NCBI GenBank assembly: GCA_030789695.1
Contig: CM061134.1
Coordinates: 60,085,334-60,149,333, forward strand
Source of the DNA: Scilla litardierei
Lineage: Eukaryota; Streptophyta; Magnoliopsida; Asparagales; Asparagaceae
Direction of reading: 5' to 3'
Length of the DNA: 64,000 nucleotides
How positions within the stretch are numbered: position 1 is the stretch's first letter; each line of letters begins with the position of its first letter. The position numbers and the translations under genes were made by a program. The notes below the pieces were generated by a model, which was not told the origin of the DNA, searched no databases, and was given only the letters and a program-made list of their open reading frames with translations. Of the stretch, positions 34,994 to 47,294 are shown piece by piece.

Positions 34994-35420
34994 AGGAATA
35001 TGGAGGTATGCTGACAGCACATGATCGGATTTCCTGTGATGTCAGCAATTTCGGGGGCTAAACCCCCTTTTTAATTTTTTTTTGCAATGTGTTCTACAAT
35101 TTGTTGGCTATCTCCCCACCAATTTTCAAGTGAATCCAGCACTTTTTGAGCCTCCATCCATGCATTTCAAAAAGTTTGCGCTGACATTAGAACTTGACCA
35201 TCCATGTATTTCAAAAAGATTGCGCTGTGAGTAGAATTTGAGCAGTCTTTTTGAAATGCATGGATGTAAGTTCAAAAAGTGTTGGATTCACTTGAAAATT
35301 GGAGAGGAGATAAACAAGTTGTAGAATTTATTGCAAAAAAATTTTAAAATGTTTTTTAACCCTAAAACGCTGACAGCATAGGAAAAATTTCTTGTGATGT
35401 CAGCACATACCCATATTCCT
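34994..35420. mobile_element. Foldback MITE, 427 bp
   Basis: The outer inverted repeats start AGGAATATGG at the left and end CCATATTCCT at the right, each followed inward by a GCTGACA...TGTCAGC segment. A second inner inverted repeat (TTCAAGTGAATCCAGCACTTTTTGA with its complement, and CATCCATGCATTTCAAAAAG) fills the middle. It is flanked by AATATATAT and CATATATAT, a possible 8-9-bp TSD that is uninformative because of the AT-rich target. Confidence 0.7.
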
Positions 35421-35726
35421 CATATATATACACAATATTAATTATCGGATTACCAAAGGACGATAGATTACATATTTAGGACATGATTTTTGTAAGGAAC
35501 TAATAGTTCTCTTAAGGTCTAATCATAAAATTTATTATTCACTTATGCTAAAATTGAGAAGATTTTTTGGTCTTTAGTTTCTTTCCTTACATGCATATAC
35601 CAATTATAATAAAAAATTGAAATTGCACCCTTCACAATCATTATTTGTACGGTAATAGGTTGTCAAAAAACTGGAAAATAAGTTGTACATTAAAGGCTAT
35701 ATATTGATTAATGATTTTGAAGACCT

Positions 35727-35882
35727 TGTTAAAAATGTGTTATGTATGCCAAAGTAAAGGCCCATATAGGGCATATCCTATCCACTAGCTACATGAACAT
35801 TGTATCCTACCATTGTAAGAACTCTTCCATTTTCCCCTATAAATAAAGGCCCAGGATCTCCCCCAAAAAATACTTCACTACA
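35727..35882 (+). repeat. 5' LTR of the small Copia element
   Basis: 156 bp, TGTTAAAAATGTG to CTTCACTACA. It shares GTGTTATGTATG, ACATGAACATTGTATCCTAC and the TATAAATA box (35838-35845) with the 3' LTR, and lacks a ~20-bp piece present there. Confidence 0.85.
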
Positions 35883-37339
35883 CGTTATCAGCATGATCTT
35901 CCATATGTGTGTGTGACTGGACGTTGCGAAAGCTTTGGCAGACGACAGAGAATCGAGAGATTGTTGCCGCTTGGACGTTGAAAAACTAGATTTTGTTCGT
36001 GTGCGAACAACCAATCAAAATCATACGTCTGTCTTCATCGATCTTGAGGTATATCAAAAACCCATGAAATTTAATCATGATCATGATTTTTATTGCTCAT
36101 TGATACTCAAGATCAAACATCTAACATCAATAGAACACTGGATGAATAGAAACAAGGGGAGCTCACATCTAGTATCTGTCTCCTTAGTGAGGCTAATGTT
36201 TCTTCTTTCCGAAAAAATTAGAAAAGTGGAAACATGGAAACATGAAGAGCACATAAATTACAAGGAATAACAAAAGAAAGGGGAAGGACATATAAAGTAT
36301 ACCTCAATAAGGAATATCAATGGCTAACTAAGTCCAGTAAGGTTTGACAAGATCTATATAGGTCATTGGTTTACAATATGTCAAAACAATTGCAAGATTT
36401 ATATAAAGCTAGTCTAAAGACGAACGCTAAAATAAATCTAGCTATTGTATACTTAGCTATTCTTCGAGCACATAAAGATTTTGAAAACAATAATTTGCTT
36501 AACTAGTTGCCAAAGTATAATTGTCGGTAGTATTTTTAACATGTAGTAGGTTGCCATAAAATTATACTTCTATGCACTAATATAAATCCTATGAAATGTT
36601 TTCTTTACATGCCATAGTTTGGGATAAAATGGTCATGTTTTTATGCATGTTTTTATGCATTGAAGTATATGTTGCAATCAAATGGTTGTGTTTTCTATAA
36701 GTTTGTCTCAGTAAACATGCCAAACAAATTGTGGATAATTTTACCATCCACATGATCCCTCATGACGCATGATATCAAAAGCATCTCACCATAATGATAG
36801 TCTCGGAGTACTATCTTGGGACGTCTAACTTGAGGATTAAGCATTGCAAACATGTAAAACTCCTGAACAAAACATAAGGATGCATAGTACTCACAGAAAA
36901 ATATGTAAAAAGAAACTCCCAAAATTTCAAGGATATTCGTCGATACAAAATCCATATTGAAACTGATAGAATAAATACTCAATATTTGTATATAACGACT
37001 CAAGAAAATTAATGGCTTGAAGACCATACTTGAGCGTTTGAATATGCCTTCAAAAGGTTCATACCATACAAAATTCGAAGAATGGATCAAAATTAATGGA
37101 GCACACAAATGTGCCTGGACTCGTATAAGTTTTATACTTTGATACGAGTAGTTTAGACACCCAGAATCGGTGATGGTGCACTCCATCATATCTCAATCCC
37201 ATGAATAAAATCTGAAGAACACGACGATTTTTCAGAAGTGTGAATCTCCATTATTATGGAGTAAAACCAATTATAAAAATAGCTCCATTAAAAATGAAAT
37301 AATGAGACTTTTTCCTTGAGAGTACTTGAGTGATATTTA

Positions 37340-39786
37340 TGGATTTATCCACTCCCCGTGAAGGGCCGATAACGTACATTACCATACTTATGAATGTATC
37401 CTATAAATGGTCATAAGTAGGCCTATTATCCAACCGAAGTCCAGCTTTTCTTAAGTTATTAGGACAAATTATCAAAATTGCGAGCACATTGGATAATACT
37501 GTGATATAAATAATAATTTGCAACTGGAATAAAAGTTGAACACCTTGAAACATGTGTTCACCCAAAATGGGTTGGATGAGTCGATTATTAAAACGACTCC
37601 AATGGATTACTTCCATGTTGTTAATAAAATTTCGGTTGTTGGTAGCTGCATGGGGACATGCAATCTTGCATGATGTTTCATTAATTGGACTCAGACCCTC
37701 TGCGAGTCCGAGTTACCCTCCGATGCAACTTGCATACGGAAAACCACCAAATATCTCTCAGGATTTTTGGTTGCGTAGTGTGCATCCCTATAGCCCACAC
37801 AGAGAATAAAATTTGGACATCAATACCGTCTTGGAATCTATATCGGGTTTAATTCACCTTAGATAAAAAATACTTTACACCCCAAATGGGGGAGGCGTTA
37901 AAATCACGTCTTGAAGGCTGTGCATAGATGTGTCCACAATCCCATTACCAGGCTCAACTCGGTTGAAGCATAAAGCTCCACTAACTATTTAAAATATCAA
38001 AAATAAATAAAATATATGATCCAAAAATTATGAAATGTGATAATGAGATCTTGAAAATCATCCACATTTAAAAAAACCATTCAACCGTTATTGGACATAG
38101 TTACTGACAACAAGAAAATTGTCAGATTACACATCCCTACTGCTAACTCTCCAGCTATGATTGATATCCCCGAGAATGAATGCAATCCCCCAGCAGCAGA
38201 GGTGGTTGTTCCTCAACTGAAAAGAGCCAGACCACCAGGCTCCAATGATAAAATTTTCAAAAAGAGGAAAACTCTTGGAGGCCTTGAGACAATACCACCA
38301 CAGGATAATGAGCTCATGTACATACTCTCACCCCTCCCGAAACCCCATGAAGAGAATCTGGAAGAAACTGAAATATCATTAAATTTTGTGCATACTGAGA
38401 CGGTGTTGGACAGAAAAAACACAATTGTCGACAATATATTCATGTATCATATTGTCACTTACATCGCAAAAGCGATGATAATTATATAATATCGATCCAC
38501 ACTCCGTTGTTAAAATACAAACGTAATGATTGGCCAATGTGGAACGAGTCAATAAAAGCTGAGCTGGACTCGCTTATGAAACATGAAGTGTTCGAACCTG
38601 AAGTCCAGACACCAAAAAGTGCAAACATGTGGGCATAATGCATATTGTATAAATATGAATATAAAATCATTAGCTATAAGGTATAGCATATAGCTCAAGA
38701 TTTTTTGTTAAAACTGGAGAAAAAATAAGTACGATGAGCTTGACTCACTTATAAATGATGCATCAAACCCACTGGTTATAGTTGCGAATACCTTACGATT
38801 TGGCAAAGGAAATTTTGAATATGCTATTATTGGATTTGACAGCATACCTCTATGAATATCTTGATAAAGATACATTCCTCATTTCCTTAAATGTCTGAAT
38901 AGAGTTGGGATGTCTATTCTATTGAACATATAATAAAATATTGTATAACCAAGTGAATCCCTTGACAAAGCCAGAATTCCTACTAAAGATTGTCTTTGCA
39001 TCTTTATAAGAGCAAAGTACATATTTGATATTATAGTTGCAAACTTAAATCTCATCGGATCTCCTGAAGAGAAAACCGATGTATCTGTTCTAGGCTTCTA
39101 GCCTGAATTAAATATGATATAAAAGACTTAAGCAAAATAAAGATATGTCATGACTCACAGATTTATGAAATCATGTTACATTGACTTCATACACCCAGAG
39201 TGTGTTGGAGAATTTACACAAGGACCATTATCATCCACTGAGTACACCTATTATAGTATGTTTATTGGATGTACAAAAAGACCTCTTCCGTCTGCTGGAA
39301 GCGTGTGAGGATATTCTTGGTCATGAAGTCATCTATCTAAGTGTTATTGGATCACTTCTTTATCTGACTAACTGCACACGTCCCGATATAGCATTCGCAA
39401 TAAATCTACTAGCCAGCTACAGTGTTGTGCCTACAAAGCACCATTAGACCGGAATTAAGCATATTCTGCGCTACCTTCAAGGGTCGATAGATTTGAGCTT
39501 ATATTATAAGAAACAATTATCCTTCACGCTTGTTAGCTATGCAGATGAAGATTATAAGTCTGATCCCTATAATGAGAAGTCACAAAGTGTGTACGTGTTT
39601 ACCTATGGTGGGACGGACATCTCTCGTAGATCTGTAAAGCAAATTATGAAGGTAATATCATCCTATTATTTCGAGATCCTCACCATTCCAAAAGCAAACC
39701 GAGAGTGTGTTTGGTTGTGCCCAGTGGTACATCACATCCCAATAACGACTGGGTCAAATACTGGTGATTTGGAGCTGACCACATAA
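37340..39786 (+). pseudogene. Copia pol: integrase, reverse transcriptase, RNase H (degraded)
   Basis: The integrase C-terminal half is at 37540-37860 (FTQNGLDESIIKRLQ, AAWGHAILHDVSLI, then a GIYIGF motif). A spacer with the PKRARPPGSND-like basic segment (38091-38470) ends near VDNIF. The reverse transcriptase start is at 38505-38620 (YKRNDWPMWNESIKAEL). RT/RNase H is at 39180-39790 (VIGSLLYLTNCTRPDIAFAIN, RYLQGSIDLSLYY, YADEDYKSDPYNEKSQS, GGTDISRRSVKQ, ECVWLC). Many frameshifts and stops; the central RT YVDDM block was not found. Gag, expected at 35900-37300, is unrecognisable. Confidence 0.82.
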
Positions 39787-40179
39787 TCTGAAAACCATGT
39801 TGTATGCTTACCCCAACTTTAAGAAAACCACATCAGATGCGACAAGACAAAGCACACCTCTCCAGAGCTCTTTTGGATTCAGCGGCGGCCAAAGAATGGT
39901 TATATATGTTATTTGTACATACTTTTTCGGATGTTGTAAATAGAATTGATGAAAAATACCAAAGAGATCTGAAATCCTAAGAGCTTGTAAAGATCAGGAA
40001 GAGTTAAAGGAGAATTGTACTCGTTTTCCTTAGCTGTGGTTTTCCCACTGGGTTTTCCATATCCAAATCACATTAACTCTGGATCACAAAGTATCCACCC
40101 CTTATGATACTCACATAATACACAAAATCTCGAAGTATTTGTGAATATCAGTTCACACTTATGACAGAATAAGTGGGAG

Positions 40180-40353
40180 TGTTATAAATGTGTTATGTAT
40201 GTCCATCTAAAGGCCCATGTAGGGAATATCCTATCCATTAGCAGATAAAGAATTTGTACCCTACATGAACATTGTATCCTACCATTGTATGAACTCTTCC
40301 ATATTCCCCTATAAATAAAGGCCGAGTGTCTCCCCAAAAAGTACTTCACATCA
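40180..40353 (+). repeat. 3' LTR of the small Copia element
   Basis: 174 bp, TGTTATAAATGTG to CTTCACATCA, with TATAAATA at 40310-40317. It follows the polypurine tract AAGTGGGAG and is followed by TSD GACCT. Confidence 0.88.
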
Positions 40354-40358
40354 GACCT

Positions 40359-41188
40359 CATTCTGTCGTTCTCATTTTGAATTAATGATTAAAATTCTTT
40401 ATTGCCCAATTTTTAGTTAATTAACAAAAAGCCAGTTTTTAAATTGCTTTACCCTTTCTAATTTGTTGATGGTTGTTCATAGTTTGCCATTAACCTTTTA
40501 GTTTTTATATTAAAAATTTTGTCAAATCAGAACAAAAATTGAAACTTTATTAGATTATTGTTAGTGACTTATTAATCATTACATAAATCAAACTATTTAA
40601 CATGCCTTGATTACATACTTTATGTACAAAATTACATAAGTTTTTATTAGATTTATTGAGTGCATGATTTATCATCAAACTTCTCAGATAAATCTATGTA
40701 TGTCATATGTTTCTCTTTCTAAACATCATGATTGTTAATGATATGATTTTTATATGCTAAGCATTTTGAAAAGTAACTATATAAGTTGATAAGTGATTGT
40801 CATTAGCATAATTTACATAAATGAAATGTTTTGAATAATTATTATTGAATTTGAAAAGTATTATCATGTTAAATACATGAAGAATATTTTGACAATCGAT
40901 TATATTTAAAGCTCTAATCAGATGGAACTTGTGAAACACATGTAGATAACCGAGTGAAATTTGAAACACATACTCTTGGTTAGTAATGCGTCCATTTACC
41001 CTAAGTAATAAGACAAGTGTCTCCTTGAATATGTTCATGCTGATTATACTCATGAGTTACATGACAAATGACAAGTGACTACAAGACTATATGAACTTAT
41101 TTGATACCGATAGGGTATAAGTAATCCCGTACGAGAATATCTACAATGATCTTATTAGAAAATATCATTAAGAATACAATAACACTGG
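40359..41188. other. Unassigned AT-rich intergenic sequence
   Basis: Very AT-rich, no open frame with recognisable content, no terminal repeats noticed. Confidence 0.35.
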
Positions 41189-41193
41189 CTAGT

Positions 41194-42935
41194 TGATCGC
41201 ACCCGGATATACACCTGGAAAACGATTGTAGTCTTACCGCAAGCGCACGGTGTAGTGGCGAGCGGGTATCGAACTCAGGGAGGACAATTGACAGTACTCT
41301 ATTTTGATCACCTAGCTATCAATGGAATAATAGGATGGTTTTAATGATAATGTCACAATCGTTCAAATAGCAAATAGAATTCAATATAATAAAGCGTCTA
41401 GGGATAGGATATCCCCACTACGGACCGTCTCTTATCCTTATGGATTATGAATATCAATGTTGCAAAGCTTGAATGTAGGTAAACCAGTCGCAACTTAATG
41501 TAGAACCAAGCTCATGATCTCGCGCTATTGCCGGTCTATAGCAACCTAGATTAGGGCACACTCTCGTGCAAACCCTAACCAAAACCACTAGCGTGAACAT
41601 CGACATCATCATCCAATCGCACCTCGAGCCCACTCTCGTGCAAACTCGAGCTACGATCTAGATTATGATAGTTCGTATTCGTCCAATCTCTTGCAAACGA
41701 ATATTAGTATAGATTTATAATAAAAATCCTAGCTTTGGCCCAATCTCTTGCAAACCAAATCTAGATAATCTCAATTATAAACCTAAATCGAATATCTAGG
41801 CCTTCCCATCAATTGAGATCCAATCTTTTGCAAATCCCAATCGATAGAAATTCCTAACTACTCGTAGTAAATCAATCACAACCTAACATCACTTCAATCC
41901 TAGCAACAATTCAATTTATTCATCACAATTCAAAGATCGGGTCCATAGGGTTCATCATCATGCCCTAGAACGACGAAACTACTCACAAATCATTATGGAA
42001 ATCTCAGAAATAAAGCAATAGATCATAGCATAATTCATTGTAGAAAGAAAGCAATTCATAAAAATGAGAGTTTTAGCAAGAAAGAACAAACCAAAATTGT
42101 CGTCTATGATCTCCCGCTGAGATTTACAAAAGGAATAGCCGTCAAAAAATAATAGAAGTCTCCCTTAAAACTAGGGATAAAACTAGGTTTAAATACAAGC
42201 CAAATTCGTCCAAAAAATCCTGACAGATTTGCCACTGCGCAGCCCAGAAATCCCAATTTGCGTAGCAGTCGGACTGCGTCACTCGGCCGAGTAACCTATG
42301 TCACTCGGCCGAGTGACAGACCCAATAAAAGACAGAAAGTCTAGGAAAATTGGGGGTCTGTCGCTCTGTCTAACTCGGACGAGTAGGCTTCTTTACTCGA
42401 CCGAGTAAGCAATCTTGCTCGGCCAAGTAGGCTTCTCAAAATTTCCAGTAACTTGGCCGCTTCTCGGAAGAAAATCCATGTACCACTAGGGTGAGTGGTC
42501 TTCTCCATTCGACCGAGTAGACTTTCTTGCTCGGCCGAGTGAACTTTGAAAATTCAACAGTAAGTATCAATTTTACTCGGCCGAACGCAACCCGTTCCTC
42601 GGCCGAGTGAACTCTCTGTTCGGCCGAGTAAGCTGCTTCTGGGCTCTTTTCTTCTCCTCCTCGCCTCCTCGTCAATTCTATTGAATTTCTTCCTCTTCCG
42701 CTCATCCTCTAGCGCTGCTAACTTCTCAAATAAGCTGTGGGCGACGCTTCGGTGTGCGCGAAAGTTCCTTGATCTCATTTTTGCTCCAGATCGCTCCATA
42801 TCTCTTGAAATACGACAAAAAACAAGAAATAGTGAAAAGTAACGCGATATTGTCGAATAATCGTGGAAAACGCAATATGGACGATCGAAATGACATGAAA
42901 ACATGCAGAAAAAGGCGTAAAATAAGGAGCGATCA
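41194..42935 (-). repeat. 3' LTR of the Athila element
   Basis: 1742 bp, TGATCGCACCCGG to AGGAGCGATCA. The ACTCGGCCGAGT cluster is at 42281-42630. On the minus strand the TATA-like GTATTTAAAC (42187-42196) follows the cluster. Confidence 0.92.
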
Positions 42936-44372
42936 AAATCGTCCAAGCTTACCTCTTACTCGTCATCGAGGAAGATGAGTAAAAGGCGAACCCGGAGTGT
43001 AAAAATAAGGAAAAGGAAGAAGAAGATAGAAAAGAAAAACGAAGAGGGATGTGCTACATCATTTTCTCAGGACGTGGACTTGCTTACTCAAATAGCATAC
43101 GGTGAATAAAAACATGCCAAAGATTTTTATCTCGATATCATGATCATACATGGATCCATTCAATACAGAAACCCAAGAATATCAAAACGATATGAGAAAA
43201 TCTTGGGTTATATCAAAACCCATTCAAGTCCATTCAATGGCAGAGTAATGATATTCTACTCAGTTTGATTTCAGAAAGTAAACTAATCCAGTTATATCAA
43301 CATAACATACATTCAATCAACCTGAAAGTGAAGCGTACAATTTTCATGCAATAAAAAGTGATATCAGACAACAAAGCAGTACTCCAAATATAGGCAATCA
43401 ATGCGTGAAGCTTGGTGTGTTTTCTACGAAAAGTATACAATATAAATCATCAGACTCAGCTAATAGTAGAACTTCATTCACATTCATATAATAAAGGTGC
43501 GGGTTACTATCTTGAATGCATAGCAAGCATGGCATATGATATCTGAAATAAAAACGATGGCATGACAAGATAATATGCATATAGAGATAAGCTAGTACCA
43601 CGTCATCATCACAGAAAATTCATCTCTAGCTAAAAGGGCTAAAGGAAATACGGATAAAAAAAGTAAGAACTACTATACATATGCAGCACACACAAAAGGT
43701 AAGAAAACGTGATGCATGAGAAAAAAAGAAAAAGTGGGTGAAAATAAGTGTAAAAACAAAGAAAGGTGGAAAAAATAAAAGTGAAAATGAAGAAAATGAA
43801 AAGTGCGTGAGACACTCACTCCCCCAAGCTAAACGGCACAGTGTCCTCAATGTGCTAAGTGTGGCACACGAAGAAGAAAAATATGGGTGGGGTGGGTGAG
43901 GATGCATGCATGATGAAAATAAAAGAAATGAGATGTAAATGCAAATGATGCATGCAGAGATCAAGAACGTGCAATATAAGTTTCCCCAAAAATACATCCT
44001 ATCTCCCAAAATGATATAGACAAATATGAGCAAAATGTGACCAAAATGTGTGGGGGGAGGGGTGCAAAATTAGCAGATAAAATGACAGCATATCAACAGC
44101 AAAAGTATGAGAGGCATCTAGAGTGTGCCTAAGTGGGTGGTGGAGCACCAGCAGAGTCCTGTGGTGGAGGTGGTGGGGGGATGGCTGCTGGGTAGAGGTA
44201 CGGGTAATGGCAGGTGGCGGCTGTGACAGTCGCGCAAGAATATGGTTCAGGCTAGACAGAATACCAGGAAGTAAAGCGACACGAGACTGTACAGCACTAA
44301 CGGTAGCGGAGAGAGCCCGGAAATCTCCTCTAAGTCCACTAACTGCCCCCTCTAGAGCACACAGATGCTGAA
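42936..44372 (-). other. Athila 3' non-coding region
   Basis: Purine-biased, low-complexity sequence between the Athila second ORF and the 3' LTR. Long GAAAAAG runs at 43650-43810 produce meaningless open frames on both strands. No separate gene. Confidence 0.6.
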
Positions 44373-46119
44373 CTAGGGTGTCGGGGGATGTGGAGCAGAG
44401 GGTCGAACAGGTGAGGAACGGGGCTGTCTCGCACGACTACCATAAATCACGGGTACAACTACCAGGTGGGGCAGTGGTGATGTGCTCACAAAAATACGCT
44501 CAGCCTCTGTGGGAGGCTGAGACGCGGGAATGGCCGAAGAAGGAGCAGCAGCAGAGGCTGAAACGGTGACAGAGGGAGAGTGGGACAGAGAGGTCGCTGA
44601 CACAGAAATAGGGACAGACGTCACGACATTCACGGTGAAGACAACTGCAGTGGAGACGGAAGTGTCGACGGCTGGGGAGGCCGTGAAGTGTGCAGAAAAT
44701 GACTCCCCAGGGGTCGAGAATAAGAAAGAGGAAAGGGTCTCCACTGCGGAGGCAAAAGAGGGCTCGCCGCTCTCGATAATGGTGGTGGGACGCTCAGGAC
44801 TCAAGCAGAAATGGGATCGATGGACATCGGCACAGAGGAGGTAGTGGTGGTGGACTCAGCAAGTGTACTCCCGACACTGTCAGAAGTGTGGACAGAGGTG
44901 TCGGGAGGTGCAGACAAATCGGGTGCAGGCTGAGGGATCTCCAGGTCCAGAGGTGGAAGGAGGGGCTCATGCTGAGCGCCCTCAGGCTCTAGCACGTACG
45001 CAGCAGGGATGATGACGTCCATCGCTGAAATCCACTCCCCTCCTGCGGGTCCAATATGAGTCCGAGCGGGGCTCGGGAGAACCATGTCATCTGCGCCAAA
45101 AGAACCGTATAGCCATACCCAGTGGTGCTGACCACGAGGACGCAACATGCTCATCCGGGCCATAACGTCTATGGAAAATGAAGTGGGGCCCGGGGGTCGT
45201 AGCAAACCAGCTGGAAGGTCCACTCCGCATATGGGAGCTAGAAGAGTAATCAGACCGCCGCAACAGATAGGCGTCCTAGCGCCGACAGAAATAACGATGC
45301 GGTCCAAGTACCAACTAGCTATGTCAATCTGAATGGCGGGGAGTAAGACGTCTCCACCTCTCTCAAAGGCTCGCGCTCGAGTCATCCCATAGAGCATGTA
45401 AAGCTCAGGGGTCGACATCGTCCCCGGCTCATACCTTGCTAAGAAAGTGGTCGCCATAAGGCGCTGTGCAATGCGAAGGCATGGGTGGAGGATAGCGGAG
45501 GCCTTGGCCCGGATAGGGTCAAATGCGAGGGGCGATCCAATGATACATGTCCAGAAGGTGTGTGTGTCAAATGACGGCGGGGGATGTGCGTGGGACTATA
45601 GGCTCGGTCTGGATCCGGGACTGGGGGCCACTGAAAGTAGGCTCGGAGCATGTCGAGGGTGACCTCGCACTCATGATCCATCAGTCGGAAAGAGCAACCC
45701 CTAGGAGTCCTAGCAATAGAACTCAGAACCTCTAGTGTCGGACGGATATAGGTGTCCGTCGATACCGACAAAAAGTCACGCCACCCCACGTTGTCATACA
45801 ACTGGAGTAGGCCCTCAAGTACTCCTAGGCGCTCAAAGTCTGCTCGGTGCGCGAACCTAGAGGGTACGATCAAACGATGGGAGATACACTCAAATCTGGC
45901 ACGGTGTGTGTCATCTCTGAACGTAATCCCCATCGTGTCGAAGGCGGGGCAGGCTGTGCAGGTGGAGGTGGAATAGGTGCGGTAGGAGGCGGAAATGTGG
46001 GTGGTGGCAGGCTAGGTGGAGGGGAGTCCGCTCTAGCGGAAGAGGAGCCAGGCTCGCTGGTCCTCTTCCGCTTCGAGGCGGGCGCCCGCGTGCGCGACCT
46101 AGTGCGGGACGTTATGTGA
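44373..46119 (-). pseudogene. Athila second ORF (ATHILA ORF-1 family protein), degraded
   Basis: An accessory protein of Athila elements (Pfam ATHILA family), sometimes called env-like; its role is unproven. The N-terminus encodes TSRTRSRTRAPASKRKRTS, a basic, nuclear-signal-like start. The expected ATG reads ATA at about 46114, so the start codon is lost. A one-base frameshift near 45940 leads to GITFRDDTHRARF and VPSRFAHRADFERLGV, YDNVGWRDFLSV and TLEVLSSI, the conserved core. Another frameshift near 45450 leads to MYGMTRARAFERGG-like helices and ICCGGLITLL; a further frame gives a Ser/Thr/Pro-rich tail to 44373. It is preceded by the internal ACTCGGCCGAGT promoter block. Confidence 0.8.
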
Positions 46120-46623
46120 GCCGAGTGTCGTGTCCAACCGAATACGAAGTGCTGTAAATAAGGAACGAGTGTACCCGAACACGACGCGAATGCACGCGAT
46201 GGATGCGTGCGGAGAATCGCCTCCTCCTATAAGCTCCAAATCGGCTCCTGTATCTCCCCCAAGTTAGCCTGAAACGCAAATAGACAAATCAGTAATGAAT
46301 ATCAATATATATGGAAGAAGATATGAGATAATAGATATATATATATATTAATTTTGATTCGGGGCTTAATGGGCTTACGGATCGGAGATTTGGAAGAAAA
46401 AGGGCGAAATAGGATTTAATGGAGGAGGAACGACGGCGGGAAGTGCAGCGCAGGCGGCGGCGGCAGGCGCGGGTCGGCGATGAGGGGCGGCGACTCGGCC
46501 GACGGGTTAGGGTGGCTCGGGCGAAGGCGGGGTTGGCTCGGGCGACTACGGGGGAAGTCGAAGAGCTCGGGGGAATTTTTGGGAAATTTTTGGTTTTTTG
46601 GGATTTGAGCCCGCGTCGTTTCG

Positions 46624-46968
46624 TTTATAAAGGATAAGTTACTCGGCCGAGTAACGCGTATACTCAGCCGAGTGGCTCAGTAAAAATTCTGTCAAAAAAT
46701 TTTCGAAAATTTTCCACAGAAGTCGCGACTCGGACGAGTACCTCTTACCACTCGGGCAAGTAGACAAAGGTCATTCGGCCGAGTAGCTAGGCCACTCAGA
46801 GCTTTTAAGTGCTAAAAAGTGTCTCATTCACTCGGGCGAGTGACAAAGTCACTCGGCTGAGTGCCATATAAATTACAGAGAGGGGTTTTCAGAGTCTTTC
46901 CTAAACGGTACCCTACTCGGCCGAGTAGGATCTTCACTCGGCCGAACGACTAAGTTACTCGGCCGAGT
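46624..46968 (-). promoter_or_regulatory. Internal LTR-like promoter of the Athila element
   Basis: ACTCGGCCGAGT occurs exactly at 46641-46652, about 46914-46925 and 46957-46968, with at least six degenerate copies between. On the minus strand the cluster is followed 10-15 bp later by TTATAAA (46624-46630), then a leader and the second ORF. The flanks upstream of the cluster (GGGCTGCAAATTTCAGCTCC, CTGCTTTTCTTCTCC) resemble the flank of the cluster in the LTRs. The position is internal, between gag-protease and the second ORF. Confidence 0.65.
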
Positions 46969-47294
46969 GGGCTGCAAATTTCAGCTCCGACTCTCTGTTT
47001 TTGCTCCACTTTCTGCTTTTCTTCTCCACGTCATTTTCTTCCTTCTCCTGAAGCCTGAACGCATTCCTAAAGCGCTCTCCTTTGCCATGGTCATCCTCCA
47101 TTCAAATGGTTCCTTGTTCTCCATCTCTTGTCATGAAAAATAGAGCCCGTTGTCAGGATTTTCATCGACTCTTGACTCTAAACTCTAACAAAGATCTAAA
47201 ACAAAAATAAAATGAAAAATTCAACTAAAAATAAGATAAACACGTCGGATTGCCTCCCGACAAGCGCTCGTTTAAGGTTGTTGAGCTCAACCCC

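Larger units (their letters stand above)
35727..40353 (+). mobile_element. Complete but decayed small Copia retrotransposon
   Basis: A 4.6-kb element with short LTRs (35727-35882 and 40180-40353) and a perfect 5-bp TSD GACCT (35722-35726 and 40354-40358). After the 5' LTR, GTTATCAGCATG is a worn methionyl-tRNA primer-binding site. AAGTGGGAG (40171-40179) is the polypurine tract. Size and LTR length fit the Ale-like group of plant Copia; lineage is inferred. Confidence 0.88.

Noticed and set aside
36695..37189. Minus-strand 164-codon open frame inside the small Copia element
   Set aside because: Lies opposite decayed Copia coding sequence; no family resemblance and no promoter; taken as a chance frame in AT-rich DNA.
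43626..44033. Minus-strand hydrophobic 135-codon frame suggestive of membrane segments
   Set aside because: Arises from polypurine runs read as Phe/Leu/Ser; lies in the Athila 3' non-coding region.
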